Shown here one piece after another: positions 12,574-19,941 of a stretch of DNA of 20,114 nt. How positions within the stretch are numbered: the first letter of the stretch is position 1; each line of letters starts with the position of its first letter. Source of the stretch: Gemmatimonadota bacterium (lineage in GTDB: Bacteria > Gemmatimonadota > Gemmatimonadetes > Gemmatimonadales > Gemmatimonadaceae); contig JAQBPZ010000273.1 of NCBI GenBank assembly GCA_028287225.1, forward strand, positions 1 through 20,114. Reading direction: 5' to 3'. The translations under genes and the position numbers were made by a program. The notes beneath the pieces were generated by a model that saw only the letters and a program-made list of their open reading frames with translations, made no database searches and was not told the DNA's origin.

Positions 12574-13049
12574 GACGTCGCATGCCCTTCCGCCACGTCG
12601 ATCTCCCCGTCCTGGGTGCGCGCGCCCTCGGTGGGATGCGGCGCTTCGGGTGACGGGGGCGCGTCGGCCAGGGGTGGCGGGGCAGCCTCGCGCACGATGT
12701 ACGGACCCGCTCCCTCGTGCAGCGTCACCACGGCGGCGGGAAGCTCGGCGTAGACCTCGCGCATGCGCGCGTCGTGCGTCGCGTACCCGGGACGCGCGCC
12801 GGCGAACGGGGCGTCGAGGCGCTGGAAGGCGCTGATGTCCTCCAGCAGGTAGTTGCGCCATCCGCCGGATGGATCCGACCGGCTGTAGCCGGCACGCAGC
12901 CAGCCGCTCAGCATGGCGCGACCCGCGCTGTTGATCCCGTAGCGGTGCGGCTCCACCACACGGATCAGGTCTGCATACTCGAACATCACGAGGGACCGCC
13001 GCTCGATGGCCTCGCGGAGCTGCTGTCCCACATCCTCGCCTTCCGGCAT
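12567..13049 (-). CDS. WYL-domain-like protein without DNA-binding domain
   Basis: A 160-residue protein. Residues 9-90 (QQLREAIERRSLVMFEYADLIRVVEPHRYGIN, then AMLSGWLRAGYSRS, GWRNYLLEDISAFQRLDAPF) resemble a WYL domain: a beta strand followed by 'RxVEPHxxG', a 'xLxGW' strand, and 'WRxxxLxxI'. WYL domains sense ligands, often nucleic acids or nucleotides, and are usually fused to a helix-turn-helix. Here there is none; the last 70 residues are Pro/Ala/Glu-rich and probably disordered. The ATG at 13047-13049 follows GAGGTG at 7 nt or less, which supports this start. The stop lies inside the GATTAGG element, so the last few codons (ATSN) may derive from the insertion. The family call is by resemblance. 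Confidence 0.6.
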   Translation of the reverse strand: MPEGEDVGQQLREAIERRSLVMFEYADLIRVVEPHRYGINSAGRAMLSGWLRAGYSRSDPSGGWRNYLLEDISAFQRLDAPFAGARPGYATHDARMREVYAELPAAVVTLHEGAGPYIVREAAPPPLADAPPSPEAPHPTEGARTQDGEIDVAEGHATSN

Positions 13050-13210
13050 CGCCCACCTCGGTGGAAGCTGACCACCAATTCGCGAAAAGTGGACCGCCCG
13101 CCGATGCTTGGGCGGCTGGACCGCCACTCAGTCGAAGCAGGAGACTGCATCTGACCGATGAAGCGGATCAGGACGGATCGGGCGCTCGACGGCGATCCAC
13201 GGCGAGCTTG

Positions 13211-13477
13211 TCACCCTCCCGCGCCCCCGACAATTCTCCTGCCGTTCCGATCCGTCGCCTCCGTTCGATCGTATTCCCACTGGGTCGACTGAGGGGCCAG
13301 CAGGGTCCGCTCGTTGCGCGTTCTCCAGGACCCGGCACCCTGAAACGAGCGCCGCACGACGACGGCCGGGTAGCGCCCGGACGGCACCTCGACCGTGTCG
13401 TGTCGGAGCCTGGCGACGTGCCGGCTCCTGAGCGAATCGCATGACAGGACGGTGTACGTGCACCGCGCGGCCATCAT
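13211..13477 (-). CDS. Possible small hypothetical protein or gene fragment
   Basis: An 88-codon open frame in the roughly 500-bp gap between the WYL-like and VOC genes. Third codon positions are mostly G or C, as in real genes of this window. The middle, VPSGRYPAVVVRRSFQGAGSW followed by EYDRTEATDRNGRRI, looks like alternating beta strands. There is no Shine-Dalgarno and a TGA lies immediately before the first ATG. No family is recognised. It may be a decayed gene fragment, since the rest of the gap (13050-13210 and 13478-13545) shows no convincing coding sequence. Confidence 0.3.
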   Translation of the reverse strand: MMAARCTYTVLSCDSLRSRHVARLRHDTVEVPSGRYPAVVVRRSFQGAGSWRTRNERTLLAPQSTQWEYDRTEATDRNGRRIVGGAGG

Positions 13478-13545
13478 TCAGTTCGTGCCTCGCGAATCTC
13501 CCGCCATTCCGTCCGGCGCGCAAGCATCGGCGCGGCATGCCGACG

Positions 13546-13935
13546 TCAGCGAACCGCGTCGGTGCTGAAGTGCGGGTTCTCGATCAGGCCGATCGCGTTG
13601 CCGAACGGGTCGGCCAGCATCGCGACGCGAATGCCGCCGCCCACCTCGCGCACCGGCTCCAGCACCGTGGCGCCCGCGGCGACGAACGCGCTGGTGGCCG
13701 CTGCCACGTCGGTCACGCCCCAGTACGCCGCCGCGCCACCCTCGCCCGGCTGCACGCGCGAGCAGTCCGGATCCAGCCCGAGCTCGAAGCCGCCGATCTG
13801 GAAGCCGACGTAGAACGGCTCGTCGAAGTACGGCGCGACGCCGAACACGTCGGCGTACCACGCCCGCGCCCGCGCGAGGTCGGGCACGTGATAGATGACC
13901 GTCCGCAGTCCGAGCACGCGAGGCGCCGCGCTCAT
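13546..13935 (-). CDS. VOC superfamily (glyoxalase/bleomycin-resistance-like) protein
   Basis: A 129-residue single-domain protein with two beta-alpha-beta-beta-beta halves. The first half includes LRTVIYHVPDLARARAWYADVFGVAPYFDEPFYVGFQIGGFELGL (10-54) and the second runs from YWGVTDVAAATSAFVAAGATVLEPV to LADPFGNAIGLIENPHF (71-123). The 'DPFGNxIGLIEN' ending is typical of the family. Possible metal or substrate residues are H16, E51 and E119. Substrate cannot be told from sequence. The ATG at 13933-13935 overlaps the DUF411 stop (ATGA), so the two genes are coexpressed. Confidence 0.85.
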   Translation of the reverse strand: MSAAPRVLGLRTVIYHVPDLARARAWYADVFGVAPYFDEPFYVGFQIGGFELGLDPDCSRVQPGEGGAAAYWGVTDVAAATSAFVAAGATVLEPVREVGGGIRVAMLADPFGNAIGLIENPHFSTDAVR

Positions 13936-14423
13936 GCGTGCGAGGCGAACACGCTCGTCGCGCCGCTCGCGCCGAACGCGATGACCTCGTAGCGGTCGCG
14001 CCGCCCACCCATCTCCATGCCCGGCGAGCCCGCGGGCATTCCCGGAACGGCGATCCCCAGCACGGCCTTCGGCGGCTTCGCCAGCAGCCGCATGATGTCG
14101 GCCGCGGGGACGTGCCCCTCGATGACGTAGCGTCCGACGACCGCCGTGTGGCACGACCGCAACGCGGCCGGCACGCCGAGGCTGTCCTTGAGCGCCTGCA
14201 TGTCGCCGCGGTCGTGTGGCTCCGGCGCGAAGCCGCTCTTCGCGAGATACGACACCCATTCGCGGCAGCAGCCGCAATCCGGGTCCTTGTAGACCACGAT
14301 GCGGCGCGGCGGCGCGGCGGCGGCAAGACCGTGTGGCTGCACGGCGGCGACGGCGGCGGCGCCGGCCACGGTGCGGGCGATCGTCGCGAGCCACGCGCGG
14401 CGTGAAAGCTCCCGGTTCGTCAT
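13932..14423 (-). CDS. DUF411 metal-binding protein, probably periplasmic
   Basis: A 163-residue protein with a twin-arginine-like leader (ELSRRAWLATIARTVAGAAAVAAV). The mature part starts IVVYKDPDCGCCREWVSYL, with Cys50, Cys52 and Cys53 in the thioredoxin-like first strand. It continues with SCHTAVVGRYVIEGHVPAADIMRLL and the conserved GMPAGSPGMEMG (128-139). DUF411 proteins are often found with copper resistance or copper protein genes, so copper binding in the periplasm is the best guess. AGGA lies 9 nt before the ATG. It is coupled to the VOC gene. No copper ATPase or oxidase is nearby. Confidence 0.88.
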   Translation of the reverse strand: MTNRELSRRAWLATIARTVAGAAAVAAVQPHGLAAAAPPRRIVVYKDPDCGCCREWVSYLAKSGFAPEPHDRGDMQALKDSLGVPAALRSCHTAVVGRYVIEGHVPAADIMRLLAKPPKAVLGIAVPGMPAGSPGMEMGGRRDRYEVIAFGASGATSVFASHA

Positions 14424-14476
14424 CGGATGGTCCTCATGCGTCGGCCAGCGGGCGTGTGCGAAGTGTCACTCGGCGC

Positions 14477-14505
14477 AAGCTAGCCTGCTCATCCCGCCAC
14501 GTCGA
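14477..14505 (-). promoter_or_regulatory. Putative promoter of the DUF411-VOC operon
   Basis: On the minus strand TCGACG (14500-14505) and TAGCTT (14477-14482) are separated by 17 nt, about 55-80 bp upstream of the DUF411 start. The -35 lies in the last codons of the diguanylate cyclase gene. Both hexamers are imperfect, so this is a candidate only. Confidence 0.35.
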
Positions 14506-16177
14506 CCGGCAGCGCGTCGTCGTGCTCGTGGCCGCGCCCGCCCCGCCGCTTCTGCACGTACAGCTCCGCGTCGGCGTCCGCCATCGCGCCGGCGAGGGGG
14601 AGGTCCGGGTTCAGCACGCTGCGGCCGACCGTCGCCGTCACGGTGAACGGCTGCTCCTCCGGCGCCAGTGCCGCGAGGGCGGCATCGAGCCGCTCGCCGA
14701 TCGACGCGGCCGCCATCTCGCCGCCCTCGCCCAGCAGCGCGACGAACTCGTCGCCGCTCCAGCGCGCGACGATGTCCGTCTCGCGGAGGATGCTCTTGAG
14801 GGCGCGCGCCGCGAGCCGCAGCGCCGCGTCGCCCGCCGCGTGACCGTACGTGTCATTGATGTGCTTGAGGCCGTCGAGGTCCGCGAACACCAGCACCGGC
14901 GTGCGGCCGTACCGCCGCGCCCGCGCGAGCTCCTGTTCGGCGAACAGCGTGAAGCCGCGCCGGTTCTGGAGCCCCGTCAGCTCGTCCACCAGCGCGAGGG
15001 CATGCAGGTCGCGCTCGTACCGGAGCTGCGCACCGATGTCGCGCGCCAGGAGCACCACCGCGGGCTGGTCGTGATACACGCACGGGCTGGCGGTGACCTC
15101 CACGTCCACGGCACCGCCGTGCGCCACGAGCAGCCGCGCGCGAACGCGCGGCGCATCCTCCGGCCTCGGCGTCGCCTCGTCGGCGGCGGTGTGCAGCACC
15201 TGCCGCGACTCGGGATGCACGAAGTCCTCGAGCGCGCGCCCCACGAGCGCGGCGTCGTTCACCACCCCCAGCAGCTGTGCCGCCGCCGGGTTCGCGAAGC
15301 GGATCCGGCCGCGCGCATGCACGATCACCGCATCGGGCGACATCGCGAGCAGCTGGCGGTAGCGCACCTCGGTCTCGCGCAGCGCGCCGAGCTGTCGCCG
15401 CGCCGCGAAGCGCCCGATCGCGATCGCCGCGCCCACGCCGGCCACGGTCAGCAGCGCCGCCCACCCCAGCCACGCCGGCAGCGTACGCGTGTGGTCGGCC
15501 AGCACGATGTCCTCGGTGTTTCGCGGCACGATCTGCCACACCACCGGGTCGTCGGCGTTGTCCTGGTACGCGGTCACGATGCCGGTGGCCACGAGGCTGT
15601 CTCCCGGCTGCACCGCGGCGAAGGAGATGGGCGCCGCGTGGTTCGCGGGCACCCAGAGCGTGAGGCTGTCGGCGTGCCCCGCCGCGACGCCGCGAATGCG
15701 CAGCCACTGGCCGCCCTCGCTGTAGCCGCTGCGCGTCATGCGCCCGCGCACGCGCACGAGCTGGCCGGGATATCGCCCGATCATCGACGCGTCGATCGGC
15801 AGGTCGTGTGGCGGAACGACGCGCCGCGCGCCCGGCACCAGACGCATCGTCGCGGCCAGGAGCTCGAGGTCGCCCCGGTAGCGCTTGAGCGTCCCGGTCA
15901 CGATCACGCTGTCGCCCGCCGCCACCCGCGCGAGCGGCGTGCGGGAGTACACCCGGATCCCCGCGGTGGCGTCCTCGACGGCGATGTCGAACACCCGCGC
16001 CTGCAGCGCTCCGGATGCGACCGACGCGCGGCCGCCGATCGTCACGGTCTCGCGCGTCCCCTCCAGGCGCTTCGCCTCGGCGATGGTGCGAACCGCCGGC
16101 CCCTGCGCGCGCGCGGGCAGGCCGATGGCGGCGGCGCACGCGAGGCCGATCAGGGTGGACGTCGTCCGTGCGCGCAT
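14489..16177 (-). CDS. Membrane sensor diguanylate cyclase (periplasmic OB-like domains, TM, PAS, SGDEF)
   Basis: A 562-residue protein. A signal peptide (1-25) leads to a periplasmic region (about 27-228) with two OB-fold-like repeats; both contain 'GDSxxxTGxxxxY' (GDSVIVTGTLKRY at 88-100, GDSLVATGIVTAY at 192-204). One membrane helix follows (about 234-256), then a PAS domain (about 266-385; YRQLLAMSPDAVIVHARGRIRFANPAA) and a GGDEF domain (about 390-548). The active-site loop is SGDEF (474-478) instead of GGDEF; other contacts (DxLTGLxNRRGF, FADLDGLKHINDTYGHAAGD) are intact. The inhibitory-site RxxD is present as RETD (465-468), five residues before the loop. It probably makes c-di-GMP in response to an envelope signal; the Ser substitution is tolerated in some cyclases. 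Start ATG at 16175-16177. Confidence 0.88.
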   Translation of the reverse strand: MRARTTSTLIGLACAAAIGLPARAQGPAVRTIAEAKRLEGTRETVTIGGRASVASGALQARVFDIAVEDATAGIRVYSRTPLARVAAGDSVIVTGTLKRYRGDLELLAATMRLVPGARRVVPPHDLPIDASMIGRYPGQLVRVRGRMTRSGYSEGGQWLRIRGVAAGHADSLTLWVPANHAAPISFAAVQPGDSLVATGIVTAYQDNADDPVVWQIVPRNTEDIVLADHTRTLPAWLGWAALLTVAGVGAAIAIGRFAARRQLGALRETEVRYRQLLAMSPDAVIVHARGRIRFANPAAAQLLGVVNDAALVGRALEDFVHPESRQVLHTAADEATPRPEDAPRVRARLLVAHGGAVDVEVTASPCVYHDQPAVVLLARDIGAQLRYERDLHALALVDELTGLQNRRGFTLFAEQELARARRYGRTPVLVFADLDGLKHINDTYGHAAGDAALRLAARALKSILRETDIVARWSGDEFVALLGEGGEMAAASIGERLDAALAALAPEEQPFTVTATVGRSVLNPDLPLAGAMADADAELYVQKRRGGRGHEHDDALPVDVAG

Positions 16178-16241
16178 GGGACGTGGCCGGAGAGGGGGAG
16201 GCGACGCGCCCGGGACGGGCTGGAGATCGCGCGGCTGGGAC

Positions 16242-16269
16242 AAGATACAGCGCGCCGCCGGCTTGTCGA
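16242..16269 (-). promoter_or_regulatory. Putative promoter of the diguanylate cyclase gene
   Basis: On the minus strand TCGACA (16264-16269) and TATCTT (16242-16247) are separated by 16 nt, directly after the trpF-like stop codon. The leader would be about 60 nt. Each hexamer differs from consensus, so confidence is modest. Confidence 0.4.
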
Positions 16270-16959
16270 TCAGCAGATCGTTCGGGCGGCGGCGATGAAG
16301 GCAGTCACCTTGCCCGGGTCGAGCCGCCCGTCCGTCCGCACGCCGCTGCAGACGTCCACGCCGAACGGCCGCACCGCCCGGATGGCGTCGGCCACGTTCT
16401 CCACCCGCAGCCCGCCCGCCAGCATCACCGGCGCGGGCACCCGTTCGCGAAGCCGCTGGCTGACGGCCCAGTCGTGCACGCGTCCGGTGCCGCCAAGCTC
16501 CTTCACGGCCGCGGTGGGGTTGCCGGAGTCCAGCAGGATGGCGTCCACGAACGGCGCCGCCGCGGCTGCCTCGTCGATCGACGCGTGGTCGCGCACGTGG
16601 ATCACCTGCATCAGCGCGACGTCGGGATGCTGGCGTCGCAGCGCACGCAGCTCCGCCGCCTCCACCGTGTCCACGAGCTGCACGACGCTCGGCCGCATCC
16701 GCTCCACCTGCAGGCCGATGGTCCGCGCATCCTGGCGGGAGGTGAGCAGCACGGTCGGCACGCGGCCGTCCACCCATCGCACGATGTCCGCGATCCGCGA
16801 CTCCGCGATCGGCCCCGGGCCGCTCGGCATCGCCGACACGAGCCCCAGGAAGTCGGCCCCGGCCTCCATCGCGATGTCTGCTTCCTCGGTTGAGGAGATG
16901 CAGCAGATCTTCACGCGCACGCGGCGGTCGCCGGTGTCGAACACGCTATCGGGCGCCAT
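16270..16959 (-). CDS. trpF: Phosphoribosylanthranilate isomerase-like protein (TrpF family, divergent subgroup)
   Basis: A 229-residue TIM-barrel protein. It has VKIC with the putative catalytic Cys19, ADFLGLVSAMPSGPGP (35-50), ILLDSG with putative general acid Asp144, ELGGTGRVHDW (154-164), MLAGGLRVENVADAI (179-193) and FGVDVCSGVRTDGRLDPGK (199-217). These are the TrpF landmarks, so tryptophan synthesis (isomerisation of phosphoribosylanthranilate) is the default. It differs from standard TrpF: 'KICGIT' is KICCIS and the phosphate-side 'SPR' region is replaced by SAMPSGPGP. No trp genes adjoin it. I recall a subgroup with the LVSAMPSGPG motif. A related reaction is possible. ATG 16957-16959 was chosen; a GTG just before KIC is an alternative. 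No clear ribosome site. Confidence 0.75.
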   Translation of the reverse strand: MAPDSVFDTGDRRVRVKICCISSTEEADIAMEAGADFLGLVSAMPSGPGPIAESRIADIVRWVDGRVPTVLLTSRQDARTIGLQVERMRPSVVQLVDTVEAAELRALRRQHPDVALMQVIHVRDHASIDEAAAAAPFVDAILLDSGNPTAAVKELGGTGRVHDWAVSQRLRERVPAPVMLAGGLRVENVADAIRAVRPFGVDVCSGVRTDGRLDPGKVTAFIAAARTIC

Positions 16960-17098
16960 TCACGTTTCGCTCTGGTCTCGAATGACGTGCTGTGAGCGTA
17001 CGCGAATCTTCACGAATATGCGGCGAATCCCCGCGACGCCTGCAAACATATTTGAGGGTGCGCCGGGCATTCGCGGGCATTCGCTGCCCGATTGGCGG

Positions 17099-17344
17099 TC
17101 ATTCGCGTACCCCCGAAGCAGCGGAGCCGGCCGCGACCGGGGGCCGTCCCGCCCGGCAGTCGGCGCACACCGTGCCGGCGCCGAGGTCGGCCAGCAGGCG
17201 CCGCACCCATGAGCCGTGCAGGTGCTGGTAGCAGAGGATGCGCCGGCACCGCGTGCACACGCCCCCCTTGAGCATGTCCGCCGGACCGCCGCAGCGGTCG
17301 CAGTCCGTCGTGATCTGGGAACTGCGAAAGAACTCGAACTTCAT
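17099..17344 (-). CDS. Small zinc-binding (treble-clef-like) protein
   Basis: An 81-residue protein starting MKFEFFRSSQITTDCDRCGG. Potential zinc ligands are C15 and C18, C30 and C33, C38, H41 and H43, and C60 and C63, enough for two metal sites in a cross-brace arrangement. The core is basic and aromatic (RRILCYQHLHGSWVRRLL) and the tail is disordered (PPVAAGSAASGVRE). No family is recognised with confidence. The start ATG (17342-17344) lies 76 bp from the divergent hrpB start, so they may share a control region. There is no clear Shine-Dalgarno. The cysteine spacing and GC-rich third positions argue that the frame is real. Confidence 0.65.
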   Translation of the reverse strand: MKFEFFRSSQITTDCDRCGGPADMLKGGVCTRCRRILCYQHLHGSWVRRLLADLGAGTVCADCRAGRPPVAAGSAASGVRE

Positions 17345-17407
17345 GCGTGAAAGATGGTGCGGGCGCGGGTGGGAGGAAGGCCGGAACGAATCGGGACCGA
17401 GCCGGGC

Positions 17408-17413
17408 TAGATT
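17408..17413 (+). promoter_or_regulatory. Putative -10 element of hrpB, suggesting a leaderless message
   Basis: TAGATT fits TANNNT and ends 7 nt before the hrpB ATG, the distance expected if transcription starts at the A of the start codon. No Shine-Dalgarno precedes the ATG and no good -35 is visible. Confidence 0.35.
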
Positions 17414-17420
17414 CCCTCGC

Positions 17421-19937
17421 ATGCCAGCGGTGCGCAGCCCCTCCCCCGCCCTTCCCATCGACGACGTGCTCGGCACGCTCGCCGATGCGCTCGCGCGCGG
17501 GCCCTCCGTGGTGCTCCAGGCCCCGCCCGGCGCAGGCAAGACCACCCGCGTCCCGCTCGTCCTGCTCGCGGCCCCCTGGCTCGGCGCGGGGCGCATCGTG
17601 ATGCTCGAGCCGCGCCGCATCGCCGCGCGCGCTGCCGCGCGACGCATGGCGCTCGCGCTCGGGGAAGGCGTGGGCGAGACCGTCGGCTTTCGCGTGCGCG
17701 GCGAGACGCGGGTCGGGCCGCGCACGCGGCTCGAGGTGGTCACCGAGGGCGTGCTGACGAGGATGCTGCACGCCGACCCCACCCTCGACGGAGTCGGGCT
17801 CGTGATCTTCGACGAGTTCCACGAGCGCAGCCTCCAGGCCGACCTCGGGCTCGCCCTGGCGCTCCAGACGCAGCAGCTCCTGCGCGACGACCTGCGGCTG
17901 CTCGTGATGTCGGCGACGCTCGACGGTGCCGCGGTGTCCGCGCTGCTCGGCGGAGCCCCGATGGTCACGAGCGAGGGGCGAAGCCATCCGGTGGCCATTC
18001 GCCACGTGGCGCGGCGCGACGACCAGCGTCTCGAGGGTGCGGTGGCGGCCGCGGTGCACGCCGCGCTGGAGCGCGACGAGGGGAGCATCCTGGCCTTCCT
18101 TCCCGGCGCCGCGGAGATCCGGCGCACCCAGGCGCTTCTCGAGCGCATGGCGCTTCCGCGCGACGTGCATCTCGCGCCCCTGTTCGGCGACCTCTCCGCG
18201 GAGGCGCAGGATGCCGCCATCGCGCCGGCGTCGCCCGGCACGCGAAAGGTGGTGCTCGCCACCTCCATCGCCGAAACGAGCCTCACCATCGAGGGGATCC
18301 GCGTGGTGGTGGATGGGGGCGTCGCCCGCGTTCCCCGCTTCTCGCCCCGCACCGGCATGACGCGCCTCGAAACGGTGCGCGTCTCGGCCGCCGCGGCCGT
18401 GCAGCGCGCGGGGCGCGCGGGCCGTACCGCCCCCGGCGTGGCGTACCGGCTGTGGCGCGAGGACGAGGATGCGCACCTGCTTCAGCGCACCACCCCGGAG
18501 ATTTTGGAAGCCGACCTCACGAGCCTCGCGCTGGACCTCGCCCTGGCGGGCATCGTGGATCCCGCGGCGCTCCGGTGGATCGATACACCTCCAGCCGCGG
18601 CGCTATCGCATGCGCGCACGCTGCTGCGCCAGCTCGGCGCGCTCGACGCTGGCGACCGCATCACCGCGCATGGCCGAGCGGTCGCGTCGCTCGGCGTGCA
18701 TCCGCGGCTCGCGCACATGCTCGTGCGCGGCCGCGAGCTCGGCGCCGGTGCCACGGCCTGCGTCGTCGCGGCGCTGCTCGACGAGCGCGACATCCTGCGC
18801 CGCGATGCGCCACTGCGCGACACGGATCTCGCCGGACGCGTCGCACTCGTCGCCGGCGATTCCGGCGCGGAGTGCGGCTCGGTGGACCACGACGTGCTCC
18901 GGCGCGTGCGGGAGCGCGTGCGCGTGCTGCGCCGCGAGCTGACAGTGCCGCGCGACGACGTGCCGCAAGGCGATGCATGCGGGTGGCTGCTGGCGCTCGC
19001 ATATCCCGATCGTGTCGCCATCCAGCGCGCGGAGCGCGGCCACTACCTGCTGCGCAACGGCTTCGGCGCCGTGCTGGGCGACGGCGACTCGCTCACCGGT
19101 GCGGCGTTCCTCACCGTCGCCGACCTGGACGGGCGGCTGCCGCATTCGCGCATCTATCTCGCGGCGCTCCTGGAGCGCGACGAGCTCCTGCGCGTGCTCG
19201 GCGATCAGGTGACCGGCGAGGATCTCGTGACGTGGGACGCGGACGCCGGCGTCGTGAGCATGCGGCGCGTCGATCGGCTCGGCGCGATCGTGCTGCGTGA
19301 CGTCCCGCTGCGGGGCGTGGACGAGGAACGGGTCGCACGCGTGCTGCTCGATGCCATTCGTCGCCGCGACGGGCTCTCGCTCGAGTGGCCGGCGGCGGCG
19401 CAGCGGCTGCGCGAGCGCGTCGCGTTCGTCCGCACCCTCGACGCGCGGTGGCCCGACCTCGGCGACGAGGCCCTCGGCGCGTCGATGGAGGAGTGGCTCC
19501 TGCCGAGGCTGCACGGGATGCGGCGGCGCAGCGAGGTGGCGCGCGCGGACCTCGTGTCGGCGCTCGAGGAGATGCTGACGTGGGAGCAGCGTCGCGACCT
19601 CGATCGCCTGGCGCCGACGCATGTCGTGGTCCCCACGGGCTCACGCATCCCGGTGGACTATGCCGACCCGGCGGCACCGTTCATCGCGGTGCGGCTCCAG
19701 GAGCTGTTCGGCCTGGCGGAGACACCGGCCGTGGGCGACGGACGCGTGCCGCTGGTGCTGCAGCTTCTCTCGCCGGCGCACCGGCCCGTGCAGGTCACGC
19801 GTGACCTCGCCGGCTTCTGGCGCTCGAGCTACTTCGAGGTGCGGCGCGACCTGCGCGGCCGGTACCCTCGGCACGCCTGGCCGGAAGACCCCCTGGAGGC
19901 CGCCCCGACGCGGCGTGCGAAGCCGCGGGGGACGTGA
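17421..19937 (+). CDS. hrpB: ATP-dependent helicase HrpB
   Basis: An 838-residue DEAH-type helicase of normal HrpB length. It has Walker A APPGAGKTT (34-42), EPRRIAARAAARRMA (63-77), Walker B DEFH (131-134), motif III SAT (164-166), TSIAETSLTIEGI (281-293) and motif VI QRAGRAGR (328-335). After the helicase core come the helical-bundle and HrpB-specific C-terminal regions, ending with YFEVRRDLRGRYPRHAWPEDPLEAAPTRRAKPRG, the diagnostic 'xxVRxxxxGRYPRHxWPEDP' tail. HrpB is widespread but its RNA substrate is unclear. The ATG at 17421 is chosen because HrpB proteins begin shortly before the Walker A region (LPIDD); the frame is open upstream but overlaps the divergent gene. The GATTAGG element starts just after the stop. 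Confidence 0.96.
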   Translation: MPAVRSPSPALPIDDVLGTLADALARGPSVVLQAPPGAGKTTRVPLVLLAAPWLGAGRIVMLEPRRIAARAAARRMALALGEGVGETVGFRVRGETRVGPRTRLEVVTEGVLTRMLHADPTLDGVGLVIFDEFHERSLQADLGLALALQTQQLLRDDLRLLVMSATLDGAAVSALLGGAPMVTSEGRSHPVAIRHVARRDDQRLEGAVAAAVHAALERDEGSILAFLPGAAEIRRTQALLERMALPRDVHLAPLFGDLSAEAQDAAIAPASPGTRKVVLATSIAETSLTIEGIRVVVDGGVARVPRFSPRTGMTRLETVRVSAAAAVQRAGRAGRTAPGVAYRLWREDEDAHLLQRTTPEILEADLTSLALDLALAGIVDPAALRWIDTPPAAALSHARTLLRQLGALDAGDRITAHGRAVASLGVHPRLAHMLVRGRELGAGATACVVAALLDERDILRRDAPLRDTDLAGRVALVAGDSGAECGSVDHDVLRRVRERVRVLRRELTVPRDDVPQGDACGWLLALAYPDRVAIQRAERGHYLLRNGFGAVLGDGDSLTGAAFLTVADLDGRLPHSRIYLAALLERDELLRVLGDQVTGEDLVTWDADAGVVSMRRVDRLGAIVLRDVPLRGVDEERVARVLLDAIRRRDGLSLEWPAAAQRLRERVAFVRTLDARWPDLGDEALGASMEEWLLPRLHGMRRRSEVARADLVSALEEMLTWEQRRDLDRLAPTHVVVPTGSRIPVDYADPAAPFIAVRLQELFGLAETPAVGDGRVPLVLQLLSPAHRPVQVTRDLAGFWRSSYFEVRRDLRGRYPRHAWPEDPLEAAPTRRAKPRGT

Positions 19938-19941
19938 GGGC

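Noticed and set aside
13061..13444. Plus-strand open frame in the gap next to the VOC gene
   Set aside because: Its composition (Arg/Ser/Pro-rich) and lack of a ribosome site or motif suggest chance; the minus-strand frame over the same region looks slightly better.
14216..17212. A 998-codon open frame on the plus strand opposite the DUF411, cyclase and trpF-like genes
   Set aside because: It is rich in Arg, Ala, Pro and His with no domain, and lies antisense to genes with clear motifs. Long antisense open frames are expected at this GC content.
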